From assembly GCF_002192455.1 (NCBI RefSeq), contig NZ_CP021744.1, forward strand, positions 2,200,001 through 2,264,000: a DNA stretch of 64,000 bases. Direction: 5' to 3'. Within the stretch, counting starts at the first letter, position 1; each line of letters starts with the position of its first letter. Source of the DNA: Streptomyces albireticuli. Its GTDB lineage: Bacteria > Actinomycetota > Actinomycetes > Streptomycetales > Streptomycetaceae. Made by a program: the position numbers and the translations under genes. A model generated the notes under the pieces. That model was not told the origin of the DNA. It searched no databases and worked only from the letters and a program-made list of their open reading frames with translations. Shown here in pieces: positions 26,441-34,268 of this stretch.

Positions 26441-27886
26441 TCAGTCAATGACGGGTGGGACGGTGTGGCGGCGTCCGTCCGTCCATGTCTCCTCGTCCTC
26501 CACTAGGTACTCGGGCCTGTTACGGGCGTTGCGGCGCCCTTCACTCGTGGGGGCGGTCCCAAAGTGCGGCAGAGGGGCCATTCCTTGCCCACCTCGTACC
26601 AGTCCTGTGCCGCCAGGAGTGAACTCCGAGGGCCCCGCACGCTGCGGGCGTGGAACGCCAGTAACCCCGCCCGGCTCGGTAGCCAACCTTCGGCCAGGGG
26701 CGCGATTTCCTGGGCCCGTGGCCCCGCCTCCCGGCATCCCCGGGAAGCCGCCCATGGCCATGGGACCACGGCCCATGGAGCCACGTTCGTCCCCGATCAC
26801 CGTGCCGCGTGGGATACGCGGCACGCCGGTTCCGGGCCCGGTGCCGGGCCCTGGACGGGACGGCGTGCCGCCGACGACTCCGTCTTTCGCACCGATGAAC
26901 GGTGTGGTTCCAGGCCGAAAGGTCCCGGCGGGAGCTTCGGTGCGCCCTCCGCCCATCGGTCCTCGCCCTGGATGGATTCCTCCTTGGCTGTCAGAGAGCC
27001 CCTTAGGTGGCGCAATGCTGGGCCCGATCGGCAACGATGGTCCGGAAATAACCGTCGGGTGACGTGAAGAATCCGAGGCGGGCAGCGGGATCTCGGGTCG
27101 TGTGGTTACGTCCGGCGATGGAAGGGTGCTCACCGAATCGATGTTTGTCCCCGGCGGCCGGTACACCCCCGCATCCACGCCAGGGTGCTGCGTATCTGGC
27201 CCTACATGCGCGGCGATCCCAGGGCGTCCGCTAACGTCTCCGGCATCATAGTGTGCCGCTGCACCAGGCCCCGTCCCGTGCGGGCCGGCAAGGTTAGGGA
27301 AGTCCGTCCGGCGCACTCCGCCTCCTCCGCCGGATGCCACATCTCCGCCGGAGGACGTCGAGGCGTAAGGCCGCGCCCAGTCCTCGTGGGAATCCCTGAT
27401 CCCCGGCGGCAGCCCAAACGTCGGCTCCTCCAGCTTCCCCAGCTCCACACCCACGACGCCGTAATAGTTGTCCAGAGCGCCCATCAAACCCGCGGCCTCG
27501 TCGCGGTTCTTCAGCCGCGCCTTGTCCTTCTCCGGATCCGCGTAACACATCATGTCCGGCTTCGGCATGGCGGACTTCGTCGTGGCGAGTCCCTCGCCGG
27601 CCAGCTTCATGCCCGCGCCGGCCGCCAAGACGTAATAGGCCAGTTTGGTGGTCTGCATGACCATCTTCTCGCCCCACTTGTGGAACGCCTGGCCGCCCTC
27701 GCCCTCCAGCTTGACCCGTGTGACGTACACCTTCAGGTCCCTGCTGATGCCGTCGAGGGCGTGAAACGCCTCCTCCAGCGCGTCCCCGACATCGATCAGC
27801 CGCTCAGGCTTGGAGTTCGCCACCATCGCATAGAGCTGATCGTGGCTGTAGTGGTCGAACTTGCCCTTGCTCTTGTCGTCGCTCAT
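26441..27886 (-). CDS. PPE/WXG100-like protein with long Pro-Gly-rich tail
   Basis: 481 aa. Residues 1-165 are helical and resemble the WXG100/PPE N-terminal domain (HDQLYAMVANSKPERLIDVGDALEEAFHALDGISRDLKVY ... AFHKWGEKM). The remaining ~310 residues are disordered and rich in Gly, Pro, Arg and Thr (many GPG, RGP and GMPGG runs), ending in an acidic/aromatic strip (YLVEDEETWTDGRRHTVPP). The gene starts 11 bp after the stop of the smaller PE-like gene, as PE/PPE pairs do in mycobacteria. Probably exported by, or structural to, the ESX system; exact role unknown. Confidence 0.85.
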   Translation of the reverse strand: MSDDKSKGKFDHYSHDQLYAMVANSKPERLIDVGDALEEAFHALDGISRDLKVYVTRVKLEGEGGQAFHKWGEKMVMQTTKLAYYVLAAGAGMKLAGEGLATTKSAMPKPDMMCYADPEKDKARLKNRDEAAGLMGALDNYYGVVGVELGKLEEPTFGLPPGIRDSHEDWARPYASTSSGGDVASGGGGGVRRTDFPNLAGPHGTGPGAAAHYDAGDVSGRPGIAAHVGPDTQHPGVDAGVYRPPGTNIDSVSTLPSPDVTTRPEIPLPASDSSRHPTVISGPSLPIGPSIAPPKGLSDSQGGIHPGRGPMGGGRTEAPAGTFRPGTTPFIGAKDGVVGGTPSRPGPGTGPGTGVPRIPRGTVIGDERGSMGRGPMAMGGFPGMPGGGATGPGNRAPGRRLATEPGGVTGVPRPQRAGPSEFTPGGTGLVRGGQGMAPLPHFGTAPTSEGRRNARNRPEYLVEDEETWTDGRRHTVPPVID

Positions 27887-27897
27887 CTACTGATCCC

Positions 27898-28353
27898 CTA
27901 GAACCCGCCGCCGCCTCCGGTGGTGCCCGCGTCCCCTGGGCCACCCTTCTTCAACGCGGCGGCCCGGTCACGCTCGTACTCCTGCGTGCGCTTCTGAATG
28001 GCCCGCAGCTTCTCCGCCTCCTCGGCGTCGATGCCGTCGTAGCCGCGCTCGGCGATCACCGCCGCGAGGCCCATCGCCTCGACCTGGTCGCCGAACACCT
28101 TGGACAGTGTCAGCAGCCGCTCGTGGATCTTGTCGTAGAGACCGGCCAGATCCTTCGCCGACCCGAATCCGGTGCCGAACGCCTCCGTCGACACCTTCTG
28201 GTCGCCCATGGACTTCGACGACGCCTTCGACTTCTCCAGCTTTTCGAGGACGCCTTCGATGCGGTCCTGGAACGACTTCAGCGTCTCGGGCTCTTTGACG
28301 AGCTTGCCGTCCCCCGACGGTGTGGGCTCGCCGCCCGGACCTCCACCTACCAC
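27898..28353 (-). CDS. PE-like small helical protein, first gene of the esx operon
   Basis: 151 aa from a GTG at 28353 with AGGGGG about 6 nt upstream. A Gly/Pro-rich first 15 residues, then three long helices (SFQDRIEGVLEKLEKSKASSKSM; KDLAGLYDKIHERLLTLSKVFGDQVEAMGLAAVIAERGY; EEAEKLRAIQKRTQEYERDRAAAL) and a Gly-rich end. No membrane segment. Its place before the PPE-like gene, plus its size and helix content, suggest it pairs with that protein. It heads the operon PE-like / PPE-like / mycosin 1 / esxB / esxA. Confidence 0.8.
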   Translation of the reverse strand: MVGGGPGGEPTPSGDGKLVKEPETLKSFQDRIEGVLEKLEKSKASSKSMGDQKVSTEAFGTGFGSAKDLAGLYDKIHERLLTLSKVFGDQVEAMGLAAVIAERGYDGIDAEEAEKLRAIQKRTQEYERDRAAALKKGGPGDAGTTGGGGGF

Positions 28354-28390
28354 CCCGACCCCCTACCCGTGTAGCACCCAAGGAGCGCCA

Positions 28391-28408
28391 CAGTAACTGT
28401 AGTCACTG
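28391..28408 (-). promoter_or_regulatory. Imperfect palindrome upstream of the esx operon
   Basis: An 18-bp site, 14 of 18 positions symmetric, of form CAGTnACTnnAGTnACTG, 38 bp upstream of the PE-like start codon. Its half-sites recall the AGTnA/TnACT half-sites reported for BldD, but the spacing does not clearly match, so no regulator is assigned. Confidence 0.4.
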
Positions 28409-28431
28409 ACACCCAGCGGCCCAACTGGATA

Positions 28432-28453
28432 CCCGTCAAGACCGTTTGACGGG
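28432..28453 (-). terminator. Hairpin after mycosin 2
   Basis: CCCGTCAA (28432-28439) pairs with TTGACGGG (28446-28453) around a 6-nt loop, starting 3 nt past the mycosin-2 stop. It separates the eccB-mycosin 2 transcript from the esx operon. Confidence 0.65.
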
Positions 28454-28455
28454 CG

Positions 28456-30060
28456 TCACACGCTCCGTGCGGCCCGTCGGCGGTGGTCCCGGAGCACGAC
28501 GGCCGTTCCGGCGATCACCGCTACGAGTACTCCGGCGCCGCCCAGCACGTAGGTGGCGAGGCGCTCCTGGCGTTGCTGCGGGGTCTCGCCGAGGGGCAGA
28601 GGGGCCGCTTCGGGGGCTCGGACGTTGCGGGCGGAGGCCTTGTCGGGGGTGACCTTGTCGATGGGGTGGGCGTCCTCGGTGAGGGCGCGGACCGGGTCGA
28701 TGACGCCCCAGCCGACGTAGCGGTCGTGGCCGTTGACGGCGCGTTCGGCGGTCTGCTCGATCTGGGCGACGACCTGGTGCTGCTTCCAGTCCGGGTGCTT
28801 GGCGCGGAGGAGGGCGGCGACCCCGGCGACGTACGGGGCGGAGAAGCTGGTGCCGTTGTCGACGCACTGGCCGCCGAGCGGGACGGTGGAGACCATCTCG
28901 ACGCCGGGCGCGGCCACGCCGACGAACTCGCCGGGCTGGGAGAAGACGGCGCGCTCGTTGTTGCGGTCCGAGGCGGCCACGGCGAGGACACCCTTGTACG
29001 CGGCGGGGTACGTCTCCTTGACGTTGCCGTCCAGGCCGTCGTTGCCCGCGGAGGCCACCACGACGACGTCCTTCGCCAGCGCGTCCTTCACCGCCAGTTC
29101 GAGGTCGGAGTCGGGGAGCAGCGGTTTCGAGGTGTCCTGGGAGATGTTGATGACGCGGGCCCCTGCCGCGACGGCGTGGTTGATGCCCTGGGCGAGGGTC
29201 CGGGACGTGCCGGTGCCCTTCTCGTCGTTCTGCCGGATCGGGATGATGACGGCTTCCGGGGCGATGCCGACGAATCCGCTGCCGGACGACGGGCGGGCGG
29301 CGATGATTCCGGCCACCTTCGTTCCATGGCCCACTAGGTCGAGCGTGGGATCGGTCTTCACCTCCTTCTCCTTCTCTTTCTCCCTTTCTTTCTCCTTCTC
29401 CCGTTCCCTCTCCTTCTCTTTCTCCTTCTCCCGTTCCTTCTTGCGTTCCTCTTCCTTCTTTCTCTCCTCCTCCTTCCTGCGTTCCTCTTCCTTGCTCTTC
29501 TCCGATGCCTTCGGGCTCGGTGACGGGCTGCCCGACGGCTTGGCCGAAGGCTTCTTCTCCGGGGACTTCTTCGCCGGGCTCGTCGGATCGCCCTGCGGGC
29601 CGTCCTTCGCCGCCGCCCTGACGCTCGCCGCCCCCTCCTGGGGCGCTTCCTTCATGCCGGCGAGCAGGTCCACCCCGCTCTTCGCGTCGACGGCGTCCTT
29701 GAGCTGCGGGTTCCTGATGTCGACGCCGGTGTCGATGACGGCCACGCGCACCGGGTTGCCCTGGCTGTCCCGGCCCTTGGTGTCCTGCCAGAGGCGGTCG
29801 AGGAGCAGCCGCTGGAGTGACCAGGGCGTGCCCTTGATGGTCTTCGCCGGATAGCTCGTGCACTCGCCGCTGCCGTCCAGGGTCACGGGGACGCCCAAGG
29901 AAGTGCGCGGGCCGACGGAGGCCGCGGCCATGGCGGGGGCGGACGGCAGGGTCGTCAGCAACGCGGCCGTCAGCACAGCGGCCGAGGAGGTCGTGGTTCG
30001 CAACATCATTGGCATCCGTGGCATCAGCGGCATCTGTGGCATCCATGGCATCCGTGGCAT
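28456..30060 (-). CDS. Mycosin 2, type VII secretion-associated protease with charged-helix insertion
   Basis: 534 aa from ATG 30060. A GTG at 30072 that overlaps the eccB stop as GTGA would add four residues and may be used through coupling; any of six further in-frame ATGs in a 9-bp repeat could also serve. A signal peptide follows the MPx repeats (LRTTTSSAAVLTAALLTTLPSAPAMA). S8 catalytic residues are D110 (VAVIDTGVD), H245 (GHGTKVAG), N340 (SAGND) and S405 (GTSFSAP). D110 and H245 are ~135 residues apart, against 34 in mycosin 1; the extra ~100 residues include a Pro/Ser/Lys linker and a Lys/Glu/Arg helix at ~188-233. A C-terminal membrane helix (YVLGGAGVLVAVIAGTAVVL) and a basic tail complete the mycosin plan. 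Confidence 0.92.
   Translation of the reverse strand: MPRMPWMPQMPLMPRMPMMLRTTTSSAAVLTAALLTTLPSAPAMAAASVGPRTSLGVPVTLDGSGECTSYPAKTIKGTPWSLQRLLLDRLWQDTKGRDSQGNPVRVAVIDTGVDIRNPQLKDAVDAKSGVDLLAGMKEAPQEGAASVRAAAKDGPQGDPTSPAKKSPEKKPSAKPSGSPSPSPKASEKSKEEERRKEEERKKEEERKKEREKEKEKEREREKEKEREKEKEKEVKTDPTLDLVGHGTKVAGIIAARPSSGSGFVGIAPEAVIIPIRQNDEKGTGTSRTLAQGINHAVAAGARVINISQDTSKPLLPDSDLELAVKDALAKDVVVVASAGNDGLDGNVKETYPAAYKGVLAVAASDRNNERAVFSQPGEFVGVAAPGVEMVSTVPLGGQCVDNGTSFSAPYVAGVAALLRAKHPDWKQHQVVAQIEQTAERAVNGHDRYVGWGVIDPVRALTEDAHPIDKVTPDKASARNVRAPEAAPLPLGETPQQRQERLATYVLGGAGVLVAVIAGTAVVLRDHRRRAARSV
29362..29499 (-). repeat. Purine-rich tract coding the Lys/Glu/Arg helix of mycosin 2
   Basis: About 140 bp in which the coding strand is almost entirely G and A (GAGAAGGAGAAGGAG-like units) and the plus strand almost entirely C and T. 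It codes alternating blocks such as KEEERRKEEER and REKEKEKER. The G+C content is visibly far below the surroundings, and GAA/AAA codons, rare in this genome, are used. Low complexity suggests growth by slippage. Confidence 0.9.
30007..30060 (-). repeat. Six 9-bp repeats at the start of mycosin 2
   Basis: Six units of form ATGCCNNNN give Met-Pro-Arg, Met-Pro-Trp, Met-Pro-Gln, Met-Pro-Leu, Met-Pro-Arg and Met-Pro-Met, followed by Met-Leu-Arg and the signal peptide. Every unit supplies an in-frame ATG. Gain or loss of a unit keeps the frame and changes only the number of possible starts and the length before the signal peptide. Confidence 0.9.
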
Positions 30061-30068
30061 CAGACGTC

Positions 30069-31670
30069 TCACGATCCCTGCGGCTGCCTGGCGCTGTTCG
30101 TGTCCAGTCGCGGCCCCGTCGGCAGGAACTGCGACCAGTTGGTCGGCACGGCCAGGGGGTTCACGTTCCGGTAGCCGAGCCGGATGCGGGCCTGGTCCGC
30201 CTCGGGGGGCGCGGCGGCCTGCCCCGACTGACCCGCCTCTGGCGCGTCGGCCGTGCCCGGTGACGGCGCCGCGCTCTCGCCGATCTTCGACTTCCCGGCC
30301 GCGCTGTCGTTGTTGGACTGGACCGCGTACCGCAGCCCGGTGTCGGTGACGAGGAAGACCGAGCCGCTGTTGGTCTGGCGGCCGGTGACCTGGCGGTAGA
30401 GGAGGCCGGAGCCGGGGGTGACGTACGCGCTGGTGGCGCCGTCGGGGATGGTGGCCGGGTACTCGGTGCCCGCCCAGGTGGCCAGGTCCGGGGTGCCGGA
30501 GGCGGACATGCCGCCGAAGATGCTGCACACGGTGTCCTTGGCCGCCGTGTTCGCGGTCGGGTTCACGCTGTTGGCCTGCCGGGGCACCCGGGAAGGCCAG
30601 CGGTACTGCCCGTAGAAGTCCTGGTCGTGCGGGGTGAAGGCGGCGGCGCTCACCCGCTCGGGCACGCCGACCTGGCCCAGCGTGGTCAGTTTCCGGCTGT
30701 TGAGGAGCAGCTTGGCGACGAGCTCCGAGACGCGCCGCACCTGGCCGGGCAGCACCACGTAGTGCTGGGTGCCCGTGCCCGTGGGGGCTTCGAGGACCAT
30801 GCCGACGCGGTTGGCCCGGGGCGGCAGGCTGGCCACGCCCGCGTTCACGCCGACCTCGTCGCGCATCTCGGGGAAGACGATGGGCGTGCCCTCGTGGAAG
30901 GTGTCGAGCCAGTCCTTGGTGACGCGCTGCGGCTGGGCGCCGTCGCTGAACAGGGAGCGGAGCAGCAGGTTCTGGTCGGCGGGGGCGGCGGACTTCCAGT
31001 CGGCGCCGCCGAGCAGGTACTTCACGCCCTGGGGGTCGACGAGGTAGCGGGCGTCGTCGGGCCCCTGGACGTAGAGGGCCTGGTTGCCGCGCAGGCGCTG
31101 GTCGCCGGTGAGCTTCTTCAGCTTGGGGTCGTGGCCGGCGAAGAGGAAGACCGCCTTCTGGGTGGTCCGGCCGCCGGCGCCGGGCTGCTCGCAGACGGCC
31201 CACTGCTTCTGCTTGCCCGCCTCGCCGGCGCTGGGCATCCGGTCGGGCGCGTACGGGATGCCGACGGTCGGGCCGCGCGGGATGTGGCCGTTGTCGAGCT
31301 CGGATTCCTTCACCTTGATGACGGTGGACTTGTCGGGGGTGAGGAGGAGCTTCGCGGACGCGAAGTTGAGCACCGGGTGCAGCTGCTTCTTGCCGTCGGT
31401 CTTCAGGACGACGTAGCGGGTGGTGGACTGGCTGCCGACGATGACGTGCGCGGCCTCGTCGTCCCAGCCCTTCGGCGCCGTCGGCCTGAACATGCCCCAG
31501 GCGCCGAAGCCGGCGACCAGCACCGCGCCGACGATGATGCCGGGCAGGACCGCGCGCAGCGGGCGCGGAGCGCCTTCCTCCGTGCCGCTGGGCGAGGGTT
31601 GCAGGAACGCCGCGACCGTACGCTTCTTCGCAAAGGTGTAGGCATTGAGCTCATCCCGCCGTGATGCCAT
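30069..31670 (-). CDS. eccB: Type VII secretion protein EccB
   Basis: 533 aa. N-terminus MASRRDELNAYTFAKKRTVAAFLQP is the family signature; one membrane helix lies at about residues 42-62 (VLPGIIVGAVLVAGFGAWGMF). The large extracytoplasmic part has the R-repeat fold with two Cys (AVCEQ and TVCSIFGG), likely a disulfide, and segments YVVLKTDGKKQLHPVLNFASAKLL and GLRYAVQ. EccB is the periplasm-facing ATPase-like component of the channel. The tail is Ala/Pro-rich. Its stop overlaps a possible start of mycosin 2, so the pair forms one transcript. It is divergent from eccE over about 227 bp. Confidence 0.95.
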   Translation of the reverse strand: MASRRDELNAYTFAKKRTVAAFLQPSPSGTEEGAPRPLRAVLPGIIVGAVLVAGFGAWGMFRPTAPKGWDDEAAHVIVGSQSTTRYVVLKTDGKKQLHPVLNFASAKLLLTPDKSTVIKVKESELDNGHIPRGPTVGIPYAPDRMPSAGEAGKQKQWAVCEQPGAGGRTTQKAVFLFAGHDPKLKKLTGDQRLRGNQALYVQGPDDARYLVDPQGVKYLLGGADWKSAAPADQNLLLRSLFSDGAQPQRVTKDWLDTFHEGTPIVFPEMRDEVGVNAGVASLPPRANRVGMVLEAPTGTGTQHYVVLPGQVRRVSELVAKLLLNSRKLTTLGQVGVPERVSAAAFTPHDQDFYGQYRWPSRVPRQANSVNPTANTAAKDTVCSIFGGMSASGTPDLATWAGTEYPATIPDGATSAYVTPGSGLLYRQVTGRQTNSGSVFLVTDTGLRYAVQSNNDSAAGKSKIGESAAPSPGTADAPEAGQSGQAAAPPEADQARIRLGYRNVNPLAVPTNWSQFLPTGPRLDTNSARQPQGS

Positions 31671-31897
31671 GTGTAGCCGCTTCTCCCCAAGTCGTCGGCG
31701 TCGGTGGACAGGCGCTGCCCGCGGTCCGGTTGTCGTACCGGCCCCCTACTATGCCGGTAGCGATCGGAGCGCCCGTCAGGGGATGCCGCTGATCCGGGAG
31801 GACGGTCACGGGTTTCCGTGACGGAGACGAGGGCCTCGGCGCCGGCCACGCAGGTGGCGGGGCGGCGGGGGCCGGCGACGATGGGGGCTTGACGGGC

Positions 31898-33181
31898 ATG
31901 GGTGCCGCAACGCGCGTACGGAACCCTGGGGCCGCGGGCTCCGGGGCGGGCGTGGTCGCGCCACGGCCCGTGGCACGGGCGGTGAGCGTGGGGCCGGTGC
32001 GGCTCCAGCAGCTGGTGCTGGTCGAGGTGGCCGCCGCCCTGGTGCTGGCCGCGTGGGTCTCCGGGCAGCCGCTGCTGATGGCGCCCGCGGTGGCCGTCGC
32101 CGCGCTGCTGGTGCTGCTCGCGGTGGTGCAGCTCGGGCAGCGGCCGATAGCGGAGTGGCTGGTGGCGGCGGTGACGCTGCGCGGGCGCGCGCGGCGGGTG
32201 ACCCCGGCCGGCGCGGGCACGGACCCGGGGATCGCCCCGGTCGTGGAGTGCGAGCCGGCTCTGCGGACCGCTTCCTTCACCGACCGCGAGCGCCGCGAGA
32301 TCGGCCTGGTCGGCGACGGCACGTTCGTCACGGCGGTGCTCCGGCTCGACGCCGTGGACGCGCCGCTGCGGCCGCTGCGGGTGGAGAAGGCGCTGCCGCT
32401 GGCCCTGCTGCGGGACGCGATGGACGTCGACGGGATCCGTCTGGAGTCCGTCCAGGTGGTGCAGAGCACCCTGCCCTCGCCCGCGCCGCACCTGCCCGCC
32501 GAGTCCCTGGCGGCGCGGAACTACGCGCCGTTGCAGGCCCAGTCGGGTTCCCCGGCGGTACGGATGACGTGGGTGGCGCTGAAGCTCGACCCGGAGCTGT
32601 GCCCGGAGGCCGTCGAGGCCCGGGGCGGCGGCGAGGAGGGCGCGCGACGCTGTGTGCTGCGGACGGCGGACCAGCTCGTCAGCCGGTTGCAGGGTGCGGG
32701 CTTCCGCGCGGCGCCGCTGTCCGAGGAGGAGCTGACGGCCGCGATATCCACCGCCGCGAACGTCAACCCGGTGGCCTCCGCGCAGGCCGGGCGGGCCGGC
32801 GCGCCCGTGCGGCGGACGCTGGAGACCGTACGGGCCTGGCGCTGCGACGACCGGTGGCACACGACGTACTGGGTGGCGCGCTGGCCGCAGCTGGGCCCGA
32901 CGGCCACTCCCCTGCCGCAGCTGGCCGCGCTGCTCACGTCGCTGCCCGCGCTGGCGACGACGCTCAGCCTCACGCTCGGCCGCGGCGGCACCCGGGACGG
33001 GCGGCACGCGCCGACGATGACGGCACACGTCCGGGTGACCGGCCGCAGTGCGGACGAACTGGCCACGACGCGGCGGGACCTGGAGCGGGCGGCGCGCGCC
33101 GTACGGGCCGGACTCGTCCGGCTCGACCACGAGCAGGTGCCCGGTGTCCTCGCCACGCTGCCCCTGGGAGGTACGCGCTGA
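31898..33181 (+). CDS. eccE: Type VII secretion protein EccE
   Basis: 427 aa from the ATG at 31898 (MGAATRVRNPGAAGS), with GGGGG about 10 nt upstream; a TTG at 31889 is an alternative but would touch the ribosome-binding site. After a flexible N-terminus, two adjacent membrane helices (about residues 42-85: LVLVEVAAALVLAAWVSG and AVAVAALLVLLAVVQL) and a cytoplasmic domain follow, as in EccE, which binds at the edge of the EccB-C-D complex. The central domain has WVALKLDPELCPEAVEARGGG and a C-terminal DELATTRRDLERAARAVRAGLVRLD. The stop shares its last base with the next start (TGATG), so translation is coupled. Confidence 0.9.
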   Translation: MGAATRVRNPGAAGSGAGVVAPRPVARAVSVGPVRLQQLVLVEVAAALVLAAWVSGQPLLMAPAVAVAALLVLLAVVQLGQRPIAEWLVAAVTLRGRARRVTPAGAGTDPGIAPVVECEPALRTASFTDRERREIGLVGDGTFVTAVLRLDAVDAPLRPLRVEKALPLALLRDAMDVDGIRLESVQVVQSTLPSPAPHLPAESLAARNYAPLQAQSGSPAVRMTWVALKLDPELCPEAVEARGGGEEGARRCVLRTADQLVSRLQGAGFRAAPLSEEELTAAISTAANVNPVASAQAGRAGAPVRRTLETVRAWRCDDRWHTTYWVARWPQLGPTATPLPQLAALLTSLPALATTLSLTLGRGGTRDGRHAPTMTAHVRVTGRSADELATTRRDLERAARAVRAGLVRLDHEQVPGVLATLPLGGTR

Positions 33182-33951
33182 TGTCCACGGCCACACCGAC
33201 GACCGGCCCCGCGACGGGCCCGGTGCCCGCCACCGCTCCCGCCACCGGGCGGCGGCGCTTCGGGCTCGGGCTGCTCGGCCCGCGGCGCGGCCGGCACGAG
33301 CTGTCGGCCGACCAGTTCGAGGCGCTGGCCCTGCCCGTCGGGGACGACGGCGTGGTCATCGGCGCCGACCCCCGGGAGGCGCCCGCCGTCCTCGGCCTCG
33401 CCCGGCCCACGCCGTTCGACGCGGTGCTGATCGGCGGTGCCTGGACGGCGCAGGTCATCGCGTTGCGTACGGTCGGCACGGGTGCCCGGGTCGCCGTCGA
33501 GACGGCTCGCCGCCCGCTGTGGACCGGGCTCGCGCAGGCCGCCAACGGCGGTCAGCAGTGCGTGACCCTGCACGACGTCGGCCGGGTGCCGCCGCAGGGG
33601 CCGACGGTGCACAGCCCCGTCCTGGTGGTCCGCGACTGCGGCGTGCGCCCGCCGCGCGGCCGGGTCGTCTCCGCCCCCTGGCAGCCCGTCCTGACCCTGC
33701 TCCCCTATCTGGGTCCCGAGGCCCCCCGGTTGATGGACAGCGCCGACCTCGTCGGCGTCCAGCGGGTCTCCCCCGAGGAAGCGCGCCAACTGGGCCGGCT
33801 CCTCGGGCTCCCGCAGGAGGACGTCGACGCCCTGCCCACCTTGCGGGACGGGCTCACGCTCTGGTGCGCGGGCGGTTCGCGGATGTACGTGGACACCCGG
33901 GCGACCGAGCCGGAGACGGGGCTGCTGGGCGCCGCGCGCCGCATGGACTGA
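33181..33951 (+). CDS. Conserved ESX-locus protein following EccE
   Basis: 256 aa from the ATG at 33181 that overlaps the eccE stop. A disordered Thr/Pro/Ala N-terminus (~25 residues) and RRRFGLGLLGPRRGRHELSADQFEAL lead to a globular soluble domain, with repeated hydrophobic strands such as FDAVLIGGAWTAQVIAL and ARVAVETARRPLWTGLA. No membrane segment or enzyme motif seen. Proteins of this kind accompany EccE in Streptomyces ESX loci by recollection; a cytoplasmic adaptor role is a guess. Confidence 0.8.
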   Translation: MSTATPTTGPATGPVPATAPATGRRRFGLGLLGPRRGRHELSADQFEALALPVGDDGVVIGADPREAPAVLGLARPTPFDAVLIGGAWTAQVIALRTVGTGARVAVETARRPLWTGLAQAANGGQQCVTLHDVGRVPPQGPTVHSPVLVVRDCGVRPPRGRVVSAPWQPVLTLLPYLGPEAPRLMDSADLVGVQRVSPEEARQLGRLLGLPQEDVDALPTLRDGLTLWCAGGSRMYVDTRATEPETGLLGAARRMD

Positions 33952-34268
33952 GCGGGCCGGCGGACTGACGGGACGGCAGACCGACGGGCCGGCGCGGGCG
34001 GTGCTGCCCGGCATCGGGCAGGCGCCCGGCGGTCGGTCCGTTCCCCGTCGCGGCATGGCCGCAGGTGACGGAGGGTACGCCCGGTGGGCTCGGGGCGGGC
34101 CTGCCGCGACGATGCGTATGACGATTAGTCTTGGTGGGTGTACGTACTGGAGACCCCATACCGGGCCTCTCCCGTCGCACAAGGGGGAACCCCGGGCGGT
34201 CGGACGACGGGAACGGTCGGGCCCGACAGGCAATTCATGGGCGCTAGACCACACCAGCAGGAGGCAAT
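33952..34268 (+). other. 317-bp gap before the EspI-like gene
   Basis: No gene seen. The first half is GC-rich with several short GCCGG/CCGGC dyads. A relatively A/T-rich patch (TATGACGATTAGTCTTGG, about 34116-34135) about 140 bp before the start codon is the best place for a promoter of the following gene; hexamers are not convincing. Confidence 0.5.

Noticed and set aside
28456..31203. Possible 915-aa fusion of eccB and mycosin 2
   Set aside because: The part upstream of 30072 is the off-frame reading of eccB; the mycosin has its own start near 30060/30072.
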